Below the pieces are notes generated by a model that was not told the origin of the DNA, did no database searches, and was given only the letters and a program-made list of their open reading frames with translations. DNA of 64,000 nucleotides from Mesorhizobium sp. B2-4-15 (GTDB lineage: Bacteria; Pseudomonadota; Alphaproteobacteria; Rhizobiales; Rhizobiaceae), in the NCBI RefSeq assembly GCF_006658505.1, contig NZ_VFUZ01000019.1, positions 60,620-124,619 on the forward strand, read 5' to 3'. The translations under genes were made by a program, and so were the position numbers. Shown piece after piece: positions 32,098-41,913 of this stretch (its first letter is position 1; each line of letters opens with the position of its first letter).

Positions 32098-33180
32098 ATG
32101 TCGAGCCACAAGCCAAAGCTGATCCTTGTCTACGAGCCGGAAAAGGCTTGCTTCGATCGCTTGATCGCCGACGGTTTCGCACCGCAGCGCGCCACCGAAA
32201 TCTCGTCCTATCTGGCGCAGTCGACCGATCTCGCCCTCGAATTCGAGGCGCTGGCCGCCGCCTGCGGGGCGCGCGGCCTGTCCTTTGCGCCGGTTGCGCT
32301 CGACGATGCGGCCCAGGCGCTCGATGGCGAGGATGCGCGGAACACGCTGGTTTGGACGCTGTCTGACGGCATCGCCTATTTTCGCGGCGGCGCCGCGCCC
32401 GCGCTGGCCAGGCTCAAGGGGTTGCGGACGATCGGTGCCGATGATTCGCTGTTCGCGCTCTGCCAGGACAAATTCCGCTCCGGCGCCGTGCTTGGTGCGC
32501 TCGGCCTGCCGGTGCCGCCGGCGGGCCTTGCCCGGGATGGCAAATGGCTGGTCGAGCCGCCGGCTTCCGCCGCCGGCTGGTTCGTCAAGCCCAACCGGCT
32601 CGGCGCCAAGATCGGCATCTGGCCGGATTCGCGTGCGGCTGATCTCGGCCACGCGCTGGAGCTCAGCCGGCGTGTCTTCGCCGCCTATCGCGACGACGTC
32701 GTCGTCCAGCCCTATGTCGCCGGCCGCAACGTGCGCGCCAGCTTCCTCGGGCTGGTGCCGGAAGCAGGCGTCGAGGCGCTCGGCATCGCCTTTGTCGATT
32801 CAGGCGCGGATTTCCAGACCATGGCGGACAGCCTGGCGCTCTATGGTGAAACCGGCGAGGCGGCGAAGGCCGCCGGAAATTATGTCGAACCGGAACTCGT
32901 TGCGGTTGCCGACATTCAGCCGGCCGCCGACGCCAGCATCAGGGCGATCGCCAACCAACTGATCAGCGGGCTCGGCCTGCGCGACGTGTTCTCCGTCGAT
33001 CTGCGTGTCGAAGCCAACGACACCGTTCATCTCATCGAATTCGAGGTCTGCCCCGGCCTGCCTTGCTTCGATTTCCGCGCCTACTGCCGCTCGCAATGGG
33101 GGTTGAGCCTGGCTGACGCTATGGCCGAGACCGCGGCGAACAGGCTGGCCGGCAGGGAAGGCAGCGTCGCAACGGGCTGA
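32098..33180 (+). CDS. ATP-grasp family ligase-like protein
   Basis: 360 residues. The fold resembles D-Ala-D-Ala ligase-type ATP-grasp proteins: an N-terminal alpha/beta part, GWFVKPNRLGAKIGIWPDS as ATP-binding region, YVAGRNVRASFLGL, and the metal-binding FSVDLRVEAN...LIEFEVCPGLPCFD near the C terminus. The normal Asn-Pro of Ddl (EINTLPG) is replaced here by EVCPG, so peptide-bond formation on D-Ala is not assured. It stands alone, 134 bp after the lactonase. The substrate is unknown, and a small amide-forming role is possible. Confidence 0.75.
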   Translation: MSSHKPKLILVYEPEKACFDRLIADGFAPQRATEISSYLAQSTDLALEFEALAAACGARGLSFAPVALDDAAQALDGEDARNTLVWTLSDGIAYFRGGAAPALARLKGLRTIGADDSLFALCQDKFRSGAVLGALGLPVPPAGLARDGKWLVEPPASAAGWFVKPNRLGAKIGIWPDSRAADLGHALELSRRVFAAYRDDVVVQPYVAGRNVRASFLGLVPEAGVEALGIAFVDSGADFQTMADSLALYGETGEAAKAAGNYVEPELVAVADIQPAADASIRAIANQLISGLGLRDVFSVDLRVEANDTVHLIEFEVCPGLPCFDFRAYCRSQWGLSLADAMAETAANRLAGREGSVATG

Positions 33181-33344
33181 CGGCTCGGTGAAAATCGCCG
33201 GGCCTTTGACGCGCTTCGGCTGGCTGCGCCTGCTTGACGCTTTCGGGCGTGCCTCTGCTGTCGGGGCAGAGCCCTCGACGAAAGCGCGAATTGCGTCAGG
33301 ACACGAGATGGAGCAGTTCGACGTTTCCGTGAACGAGCAACCGC

Positions 33345-33632
33345 TCAAACGCCTTCGACCAGCACGATCTCGCCATCGGCGACCTTCTGGCGGATGGCGA
33401 CGGCGCGCTGATATTCGGGCGAGTGATAGCAGTCATGCGCGACCGCGAGCGACTCGAATTCGATGATGACGTTGCGCCCGCGACCAGGCCCTTCGGCCTT
33501 TTCATGCGCGCCGCCGCGCGCCAGGAATTTCGCGCCGAAGCGGTCGAAGGCCAGCTTCGAGGCGGCGACATAATCCTTGTAGCCTTCGGCGTCGCGCACA
33601 TCGACACGAGCGATCCAGTATCCCTTGGGCAT
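33345..33632 (-). CDS. DUF1330 family small protein
   Basis: 95 residues beginning MPKGYWIARVDVRD, with YVAASKLAFDRFGAKFLARGG and RNVIIEFESLAVAHDCYHSPEYQ, the standard DUF1330 core (dimeric alpha/beta ferredoxin-like fold). It starts 29 bp after the pyrF stop and belongs to the minus-strand unit with FMN reductase and pyrF, a common rhizobial order. Function is not established; the fold resembles small stress or monooxygenase-like proteins. Confidence 0.88.
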   Translation of the reverse strand: MPKGYWIARVDVRDAEGYKDYVAASKLAFDRFGAKFLARGGAHEKAEGPGRGRNVIIEFESLAVAHDCYHSPEYQRAVAIRQKVADGEIVLVEGV

Positions 33633-33661
33633 GTTTTTTCTCCGGGTTTGTATCGGGGGCG

Positions 33662-34360
33662 TCAGGCCGAGCGCATTTCATCGAGGATGGCTTCGGCCGC
33701 TTCGCGTTTGTTGGGCGCAGCGACGATCGGCCGGCCGACAACGAGGTGGCTGGACCCGTTCCGGATCGCTTGTCCCGGCGTTACCACGCGCTTCTGGTCG
33801 CCATGGTCGCTGCCCATAGGCCGGATGCCGGGCGTTACCACAGCCATGTCGGGCCCGACGATGCGGCGCACCGCTTCGGCCTCGGCGGCCGAGCAGACGA
33901 TGCCGCCCATGCCGGCATGCAGCGCCTGTTCGGAGCGCCTGAGCACGAGCGTGTGCGGATCATACTCATAGCCGACGTCGATCATGTCCTGCTCGTCCAT
34001 CGAGGTCAGCACGCTGACGGCGAGCAGGCAGAGGTCGCTGCCCCTGGCCGCTTCCACCGCCGCCTGCATCGCCTTTGGATAGGCATGGATGGTCAGCATG
34101 GTCATGCCCATCCTGACGATGTTCTCGACGCCCTTGGCCACCGTATGGTCGATGTCGAGCAGCTTCATGTCGAGGAAGACTTTCGTTCCGCCGCTGGCCA
34201 GTTCCCTGGCGAAGTCGAGGCCGCCGGCGAAGGCCAGTTGATAGCCGATCTTGTAGAAGGAGACGATGCCGTCGAGCTCGCGCACTGCCTGCTCGGCTTC
34301 TTTCACGGTCGGCAGGTCGAGGCCGACGATCAATCTTTCCTGCATGGATTGGGCCTGCAT
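33662..34360 (-). CDS. pyrF: Orotidine 5'-phosphate decarboxylase
   Basis: About 232 residues from ATG 34358-34360, an in-frame upstream extension overlapping the FMN reductase being less likely; another ATG lies five codons later. The core motif FLDMKLLDIDHTVAKGV holds the catalytic Asp-Lys-Asp set, and VTPGIRPMGSDHGDQ binds the phosphate. It forms UMP in pyrimidine synthesis. It lies between an FMN reductase gene (11-bp gap) and DUF1330. Confidence 0.95.
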   Translation of the reverse strand: MQAQSMQERLIVGLDLPTVKEAEQAVRELDGIVSFYKIGYQLAFAGGLDFARELASGGTKVFLDMKLLDIDHTVAKGVENIVRMGMTMLTIHAYPKAMQAAVEAARGSDLCLLAVSVLTSMDEQDMIDVGYEYDPHTLVLRRSEQALHAGMGGIVCSAAEAEAVRRIVGPDMAVVTPGIRPMGSDHGDQKRVVTPGQAIRNGSSHLVVGRPIVAAPNKREAAEAILDEMRSA

Positions 34361-34371
34361 GGTTACGGCAG

Positions 34372-34968
34372 TCAGGCCTCGATCCGCGTGGACAGCATGC
34401 GGGAGGTTTCGATCAGCGTGCGGCATAAATGCTCCATCGAATTGTGCAGTCTTTCGTCACGGAAATGGCCGTCTGCGTCGAAGGCGTCGCCTCCATCGGG
34501 CACCGAGCATTCCGGGGTCACCACCTCCATCTGGCAGCGCACCAGCACGGCGCGCAGATGGTTGATACAGCGGATGCCGGCAAAATGGCCGTTGGAGGAC
34601 GAGCAAAGGCCGGCGACCTTGCCGGCAAGCGGCCTGACCGATCGGCCGCCATCCCGGCGCACGCGGCTCACCCAGTCAATCGCGTTCTTGAGCAGCGGCG
34701 GGATCGAGCCGTTATATTCCGGCGTGGCGATCAGCAACCCGTCATGGGCGGTGATCAGCCGCGCAAGCTTCTGAGCGTTTTCCGGGACGCCGTTCTCCTT
34801 TTCCGGGTCCTCGTCGAGGATCGGCAAGGGGTAATCGGCGAGCGAAATGCGGGTGACCTCGGCGCCTTGTACCGCGAGTTCCTTCTGCGCCACGTCGGCG
34901 GTCCTGCCGCTATAGGCGCCGCTTCGCGCCGAGCCGGCGAAGACGAGGATTTTCGGGATCACTGCCAT
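34372..34968 (-). CDS. NADPH-dependent FMN reductase
   Basis: 198 residues. The flavodoxin-like fold is shown by ILVFAGSARSGAYSGRTA for the FMN phosphate loop, ATPEYNGSIPPLLKNAIDWVSR (the family signature YNGS), and GLCSSSNGHFAG. It reduces FMN or quinones with NAD(P)H and is cytoplasmic. It heads the minus-strand trio with pyrF and DUF1330. Upstream, between it and pmtA, lies a large palindromic repeat (35064-35251). Confidence 0.9.
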   Translation of the reverse strand: MAVIPKILVFAGSARSGAYSGRTADVAQKELAVQGAEVTRISLADYPLPILDEDPEKENGVPENAQKLARLITAHDGLLIATPEYNGSIPPLLKNAIDWVSRVRRDGGRSVRPLAGKVAGLCSSSNGHFAGIRCINHLRAVLVRCQMEVVTPECSVPDGGDAFDADGHFRDERLHNSMEHLCRTLIETSRMLSTRIEA

Positions 34969-35063
34969 TGGCTCCCCTTGTTCCCGGACAGGTACAGCCG
35001 GAGCCCGCGCAAATCAACGCTCCAGAGCCATAAAACATTCGCGATTGGCCGAGGCCTTTCCAA

Positions 35064-35251
35064 CTTCGTTATCCTAGGGCGAAGCAGGAGCGAAGCTCCG
35101 TCGCGGAGACCCTAGGATCCATTCCGCGACCTTGGCCGTGGAGTGCGGCGGAGCAGAATTCTGCACCGCGGCAGCGCACGGAAGTCACGGCGTGGATCCT
35201 CGGGTCTGCGCTGCGTCGCTATGCTCCTTGCTCCGCCCGTGGATGACGAAG
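35064..35251. repeat. Large palindromic intergenic repeat with inverted ends
   Basis: Begins CTTCGTTATCCTAGGG and ends CCCGTGGATGACGAAG; the 11-bp ends are inverted with one mismatch. Internally GACCCTAGGATCC is partly mirrored by GGATCCTCGGGTC. It fills most of the 340-bp gap between pmtA and the FMN reductase gene. The layout is typical of MITE-like or RIME elements in rhizobia; no coding potential. Confidence 0.7.
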
Positions 35252-35308
35252 TGACGGACGTTTAAGCCAATCGCAGTTATGCGATCCGCAACCAGCTCTG
35301 CGCCGGCG

Positions 35309-35914
35309 CTAATGCGCCTCGCGCCGGTAGATCCACAGCTGCGTCGGCGGGATGTTGCGGAAGATGAAGTCGAAATGCTTGACCGTATAGTCGCCGCGGC
35401 CGGCCGGGATCGGCGACATCGGACCATAGGTCAGCTGCACGACCGGCCGTCCGGCCGGGATGCGGTCGAGCAGGCTCTCTATATAGGCGATGCGCTGGGC
35501 GACCGGGAAGTTGAGCAGCGGCACGCCCGAAACGACGGAATCGAAGATCATCCCGCTTTTCTCGCCGAGCGTGGCGTTGAGGTTGAAGGCATCGCCCTCG
35601 ATGACGTTGACGCCGGGATAGAGCCGGCGCAGATGGCGGACGAAATCGGCGGAATATTCGACCGCGTAGAGGTTTTCGGGCCGCACCCCCTGCGCCAGGA
35701 TGGCGCGGGTGATGACGCCTGTGCCGGGGCCGACCTCGAGCACCGGCAGGCCGGACCTGGGATTGACGATAGAGGCCATCTTGCGGGCGGTGATCGAGCT
35801 GGTCGGAACGATCGAGCCGACCGTCTTCGGCTTGTCGATCCAGCCCTTGAAGAATTTGAGTTCGTCGTCGAACTTTTCGGCAAGCGCCTTCCGCAGTCCG
35901 TGACTACGCGTCAT
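35309..35914 (-). CDS. pmtA: Phospholipid N-methyltransferase (rhizobial PmtA type)
   Basis: 201 residues, the same size as the Sinorhizobium-type enzyme. FDDELKFFKGWIDKPKTVGS is the rhizobial-type N terminus, LEVGPGTGVITRAIL is SAM motif I, and VVSGVPLLNFP plus VQLTYGPMSPIP are later family segments. The enzyme methylates phosphatidylethanolamine three times to phosphatidylcholine, a lipid needed for symbiosis in rhizobia. It lies directly downstream of dnaJ on the same strand, a conserved rhizobial order. Confidence 0.88.
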   Translation of the reverse strand: MTRSHGLRKALAEKFDDELKFFKGWIDKPKTVGSIVPTSSITARKMASIVNPRSGLPVLEVGPGTGVITRAILAQGVRPENLYAVEYSADFVRHLRRLYPGVNVIEGDAFNLNATLGEKSGMIFDSVVSGVPLLNFPVAQRIAYIESLLDRIPAGRPVVQLTYGPMSPIPAGRGDYTVKHFDFIFRNIPPTQLWIYRREAH

Positions 35915-36083
35915 GCAAGCTCTCCTCAGCGCTCCCCTTGAAGCTACTTAACACCTGGTTGACGCAAGGCAAGGCGCGGCCATGCCCACGTCGTGGATAA
36001 GATAGATTTTGTCGCGCCTCAAAATGCGCGGTTTCTAGCGGCACCCTCGCGCTTCCGCCCAATGCAGAAGCCGGGCGGCGTGC

Positions 36084-37214
36084 TCAATGCTCGCCAAAGG
36101 ACTCGAAGAAATCCTTCATGCGGGCGAAGAACCCGCTCGATTGAGGCGAATTGTCCTTCGATGAGAGTTGTTCGAACTCCTCCAGCAGTTCACGCTGGCG
36201 ACGGGTGAGGTTCTGTGGCGTCTCGACCGCGGTCTGGATGTAGAGGTCGCCGACATTGGGCTGGCGCAGCACCGGCATGCCTTTGCCCTTGAGCCGGAAC
36301 TGACGTCCGTTCTGCGTGCCTTCCGTCACCTTCACCTTGGTCTGCGTGCCATCAAGCGTGGTGACCTCGAAGGAGCCGCCAAGGGCGGCGGTGGTCATCG
36401 AGATCGGCACCTTGCAGTAGAGGTCGGCCCCGTCGCGCTGGAAGAATTCGTGCGGCTTCACCGCCAGGAAGATGTAGAGATCGCCGGACGGGCCGCCGCG
36501 CAGGCCGGCCTCGCCTTCATTGGCAAGCCGGATGCGGGTGCCGTCCTCGATGCCGGCCGGAATGTTGACCGACAGCGACCGCTCCTCGGTGACGCGGCCC
36601 TGGCCGGCGCATTTCGGGCACGGATCCTTGATGGTCTGGCCGCGGCCCTGGCATTGCGGGCAGGTCCGCTCGATCGAGAAGAAGCCTTGCGTGGCGCGTA
36701 CCTTGCCGTGGCCATTGCACATCGAGCAGGTGACAGGCTGGGTGCCTGGCTTGGCGCCGCTGCCCGAGCATTCCGAGCAGGAGATAGAGGCCGGTACGCG
36801 GATTTGCGCGGTCTTGCCTGAAAACGCTTCTTCCAGGGTGATTTCCATGTTGTAGCGCAGGTCGGCGCCACGCTCGCGGCCGCCCGAAGAACGCCGCTGG
36901 CGCCCGCCCATCATGTCGCCGAAAATGTCCTCGAAGATGTCGGCGAAGCCGCCGGCGCCAAAGCCATGCGCGCCGCCATTCATGCCGCCCTGTTCGAAGG
37001 CGGCGTGGCCGAACCGGTCATAGGCCGCGCGCTTCTGCGGGTCCTTCAGCGTCTCGTAGGCTTCGTTGATTTCCTTGAACTTGTGCTCGCAGGCATGATC
37101 GCCGGGATTGCGGTCGGGATGGAACTGCATGGCGAGTTTGCGAAAAGCGCTCTTCAGCTCCTTCTCGTCGGCGCCCTTTTGCACGCCCAGCGTTTCGTAG
37201 AAATCAGCTTTCAT
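36084..37214 (-). CDS. dnaJ: Chaperone DnaJ
   Basis: 376 residues. The J domain (residues 1-70) has the HPD tripeptide in QFHPDRNPGD. The Gly/Phe region follows (GGMNGGAHGFGAGGF). The zinc region carries four CxxCxGxG repeats: CSECSGSG, CSMCNGHG, CPQCQGRG and CPKCAGQG. The C-terminal substrate-binding domains complete the type I Hsp40. It lies 303 bp downstream of dnaK, but a terminator and a repeat stand between them. Confidence 0.97.
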   Translation of the reverse strand: MKADFYETLGVQKGADEKELKSAFRKLAMQFHPDRNPGDHACEHKFKEINEAYETLKDPQKRAAYDRFGHAAFEQGGMNGGAHGFGAGGFADIFEDIFGDMMGGRQRRSSGGRERGADLRYNMEITLEEAFSGKTAQIRVPASISCSECSGSGAKPGTQPVTCSMCNGHGKVRATQGFFSIERTCPQCQGRGQTIKDPCPKCAGQGRVTEERSLSVNIPAGIEDGTRIRLANEGEAGLRGGPSGDLYIFLAVKPHEFFQRDGADLYCKVPISMTTAALGGSFEVTTLDGTQTKVKVTEGTQNGRQFRLKGKGMPVLRQPNVGDLYIQTAVETPQNLTRRQRELLEEFEQLSSKDNSPQSSGFFARMKDFFESFGEH

Positions 37215-37363
37215 TTTTTCCCGCAGTCCGGATGCTCAACGTCTTGATGCATGTTGTTGCGTCGTTTGCCGGCACGTTGTCTCGATTTAGGAGCGGTGCT
37301 GCCCCGATGCTAGAGCCGGCACGTTTCTGTTCGTGTTTTTCAGCGATTTTTCTGCAAGGGGTT

Positions 37364-37392
37364 GCAAAAAAGCCCGGCTTTGCGCCGGGCTT
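37364..37392 (-). terminator. Intrinsic terminator downstream of dnaK
   Basis: On the minus strand AAGCCCGGC pairs with GCCGGGCTT (9-bp GC-rich stem, 5-base loop GCAAA) and is followed by TTTTTT. The stem, loop and U-run are those of a strong Rho-independent terminator, placed between dnaK and dnaJ. dnaJ thus probably depends on read-through or on its own promoter. Confidence 0.8.
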
Positions 37393-37393
37393 C

Positions 37394-37496
37394 CTACAGC
37401 GCCGCGCGTCCTCCCGGACGCGCAAAGGACGCTGTAGCACCTTTGAGTGGGCGCATGATCCTTTCCAAAATCGATATCGATTTTGGGGTCATGCGC
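37394..37496. repeat. Dispersed palindromic element, copy 2
   Basis: Outer hairpin CTACAGCG...CGCTGTAG, inner GCGCGTCC-TCCC-GGACGCGC, then GCGCATGATCC and GATTTTGGGGTCATGCGC with ATCGATATCGAT between. Same parts and order as 28628-28730. It lies just beyond the dnaK stop codon, before the terminator. Confidence 0.75.
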
Positions 37497-37517
37497 ATTA
37501 CTTCGCCGTCAGGCCGT

Positions 37518-39434
<1,917 letters not shown>

Positions 39435-39920
39435 TTTTCTAGTCTCTCCGCTAAGCAGGCTTTCAGGACCCGTAAGGCGTTCCGGCGAAAGCCCCTGTTC
39501 ACAAGAAATCCCGTTCGGCAACCGGTATTCCGGCGCCGGACGGCTTGGCGCGTATATAAGAACAGCCAGCATCGGGCGCAAGCATTCTGCGCGAGGCTTC
39601 CATGAACCTTTCCACTCCGGCCTGCGACTGACGTCCAGGTGCCGCATGGCGCGGCCCGGAAAGGAAGCCCAATGACCAGCAATCCAGAGACTCCAGGGTC
39701 TCCGGGAACAACAGGAACTCGGCGCGGCCACCGCCTTCGGGACGGGGTCGATGCGCTGGGCTTTCAGCTGATTCCGTTGACCCTGCACAGGAGCAGGCGT
39801 ATCGTGGAGATGAGGAAAGCAGACAATTCGATCAGGGAAGAACGTGCCGGAACGCCGCGCCTTGCCCTGGTTTGCGCGGTAACGCCGAATGTTTCTCCCG
39901 TGGCTAACGGGGGTAGCGCC
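39435..39920. other. 486-bp divergent intergenic region between dnaK and secreted-protein gene
   Basis: Holds the probable dnaK promoter at 39553-39582. The plus strand of the secreted-protein gene stays open to about 39639 but the extension has no signal peptide or family feature, and an ATG at 39921 with a good signal sequence is the better start. No repeat or RNA gene was seen here. Confidence 0.6.
39553..39582 (-). promoter_or_regulatory. Probable dnaK promoter (RpoH-like)
   Basis: On the minus strand CTTGCG (39582-39577), then 16 bases, then CTTATATA (39560-39553). CTTG is the hallmark of the heat-shock sigma factor -35 box, and the A/T-rich -10 agrees with rhizobial RpoH sites. A start near 39545 would give a leader of about 110 nt before dnaK. 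A housekeeping promoter reading is also possible. Confidence 0.5.
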
Positions 39921-41903
39921 ATGTCTCGCGTCCGCGGCACGCTTGTGTCCTCTCTGAACAGCGGCGTGCGCGGTGCGGCGCGTGTTGGCGGCGGATTGCT
40001 GGCGCTGACATTCACCGCCAGCCTGTGGCTTGGCGGCGCCCAGGCGCAGGAGAGCCAGACCCGGATCATTTATCCCGGCTCGATGGCGGTCACCGGATTT
40101 TCCGGCACCATCATCCCCAATCTCGACTCTCCCGATTCCGAAAGCGGGGGCTTGCCGCCCGGCGTCGATCCCGTGGATGAAACCTTCATCGACACCACCC
40201 AAGCCACCTTGCGCGTGTTCGACGTCTCCCATCTTGGTGGGCCGGCTTCCGGTCAGCTCGTCTTCACGCCGCCGCCATTCGAGGTGACGGCGGGCCAGAT
40301 CGGCCAGGTGTTCGGCCTCACCTACGACGACGGTGTGCGCGATGGCGTTCCGTCGGGCATTCCCAACCTCTATGCCGCCGCCACTTCGCTGCATGGCGTC
40401 GAGATCGTCACGCCGGACGCCGACAAGGACGGCAGGCCGGAGCGGCAGCGCCGCGGCAAGGCCGGCGCCACTTTCATGGACGGCCAGTTCGGCACCGAAA
40501 ACGGTGGCGGACCGGGCACCATCTGGAAGATCGACGGCATCACCGGCCAGGTCTCCAAATTCGCCGATGTTGGCACCAACAGCGGTCCCAGTCTCGGCAA
40601 CCTCACCTTCGATCCCAATCACCGTCAGTTCTTCGCTTCAGACCTCGACACCGGCCTGATCCATCGCATCGACGCCAACGGCAAGCTGATCGACACGTTC
40701 GACCATGGCGTTGCCGGGCGCCCGGCGCATGGCCTGGCTCCGGTCGCCGATGACGGTGCGGTGATGGACATACAGGGCGCGGCCTTTGACGCCGAAGACC
40801 CCGAGACCTGGGGCTACACACAGGACGGGCGCCGCGTCTGGGCCGTCTCCTATCATGGCGGCCGGCTCTACTATTCGGTCGGCGAAACGGCCGAGATCTG
40901 GTCGGTGGGCATTGCCCGCGACGGCACCTTTGCCGGCGACCCGCGCTGGGAACTGACGGTCAAGGCCGACAAGGACTACGCCGTCACCGACATCGCCTTC
41001 GACAACAGCGGCTTCATGTATCTCGCTCAGCGCGGCCCGGTCGAAAACCGTTATGATTACAGCCGCTTCGCTGATTCCGGCAAGGGCGAGGCGATCCGCT
41101 ACTGGCGCGAAAATCCCGACGATCCGGCGACGGAATCGGCCTGGGTGCAAGTGCCGCAGGAATATGCCGTCGGTTTCCCGCAGGCCAACCGGCAATCGGC
41201 TGGCGGGCTCGACCTGCAGTATGGCTATGACGCCGACGGCAATCTCGACACCTCGGTCTGCACGCGGACGCTCGTGAACACCGGCGACAGATTGCGTGAC
41301 AATCCAGCACTCGCCGAGAAGCTCGCCGCCGGCGGGCCGCTCGCCGTGCATGGCGTGCAGATCACGCCCAAGGACCTGGTCAAGCCGGCGAATGTGCCGC
41401 CCTTCGGCTCATGGTTCGTCGACTTCGACGGCTATTTCGAGGATCCCGAAGTGGAAGGCCATGTCGGCGATGTTGCCATCTGGCATCCCTGCGAGGGCCG
41501 CGCCGGCTATTATGAAGAAATCCCGGGCGGCTATCTGCCCCCCTTCTACCCGCCGGACTTCCCACCGCCCGGCAATCTGCCTCCCTGTCTCGATGTCGAC
41601 GACGTCCAGTATTACTGCACGCCCTCAGGCCTCGAGGCCGATCTCTATCTCCGTGACCATGCCGGCTTCGGCGGCGATTCGATCAAGGTTCAGTCCAGGA
41701 CGCCAGGCGTTGGGGTGACCACACCCATGTCGCATGCGCCAGGCAGGCCGTACACGATCGGCATCACCGGCCACAGTCCGGGCGACAGGGTCGATGTTGG
41801 GCTTTGCTTCTACAGGAGGTCCGACAAGGACAAGGGCGGCTACTATCCTTGCTGCAAGATGACCTTGCCGCTCCGCACGCCAGCCGTCAGCTGCGAACGT
41901 TGA
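39921..41903 (+). CDS. Large secreted protein, beta-propeller-like, with C-terminal Cys domain
   Basis: 660 residues from ATG 39921, which begins a long but clear signal peptide (GGGLLALTFTASLWLGGAQA-QE, cleavage near residue 42). Residues about 90-520 contain repeated blade-like units (GTIWKIDGITGQVSKFADV, FFASDLDTGLIHRIDANGK, AVSYHGGRLYYSVGETAEIW, DIAFDNSGFMYLAQRG) typical of a beta-propeller. The last 100 residues (from PCLDVDDVQYYC) form a Cys-containing domain ending GGYYPCCKMTLPL, also present in the next gene. The genes are 10 bp apart with SD between them, so they form a two-gene unit. Function unknown; extracellular or periplasmic. Confidence 0.75.
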   Translation: MSRVRGTLVSSLNSGVRGAARVGGGLLALTFTASLWLGGAQAQESQTRIIYPGSMAVTGFSGTIIPNLDSPDSESGGLPPGVDPVDETFIDTTQATLRVFDVSHLGGPASGQLVFTPPPFEVTAGQIGQVFGLTYDDGVRDGVPSGIPNLYAAATSLHGVEIVTPDADKDGRPERQRRGKAGATFMDGQFGTENGGGPGTIWKIDGITGQVSKFADVGTNSGPSLGNLTFDPNHRQFFASDLDTGLIHRIDANGKLIDTFDHGVAGRPAHGLAPVADDGAVMDIQGAAFDAEDPETWGYTQDGRRVWAVSYHGGRLYYSVGETAEIWSVGIARDGTFAGDPRWELTVKADKDYAVTDIAFDNSGFMYLAQRGPVENRYDYSRFADSGKGEAIRYWRENPDDPATESAWVQVPQEYAVGFPQANRQSAGGLDLQYGYDADGNLDTSVCTRTLVNTGDRLRDNPALAEKLAAGGPLAVHGVQITPKDLVKPANVPPFGSWFVDFDGYFEDPEVEGHVGDVAIWHPCEGRAGYYEEIPGGYLPPFYPPDFPPPGNLPPCLDVDDVQYYCTPSGLEADLYLRDHAGFGGDSIKVQSRTPGVGVTTPMSHAPGRPYTIGITGHSPGDRVDVGLCFYRRSDKDKGGYYPCCKMTLPLRTPAVSCER

Positions 41904-41913
41904 GGAGGGAAAG

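Noticed and set aside
39435..40622. N-terminal extension of dnaK upstream of its ATG
   Set aside because: Hsp70 proteins begin at MAKVIGIDLGTT; the extension is antisense to the secreted-protein gene.
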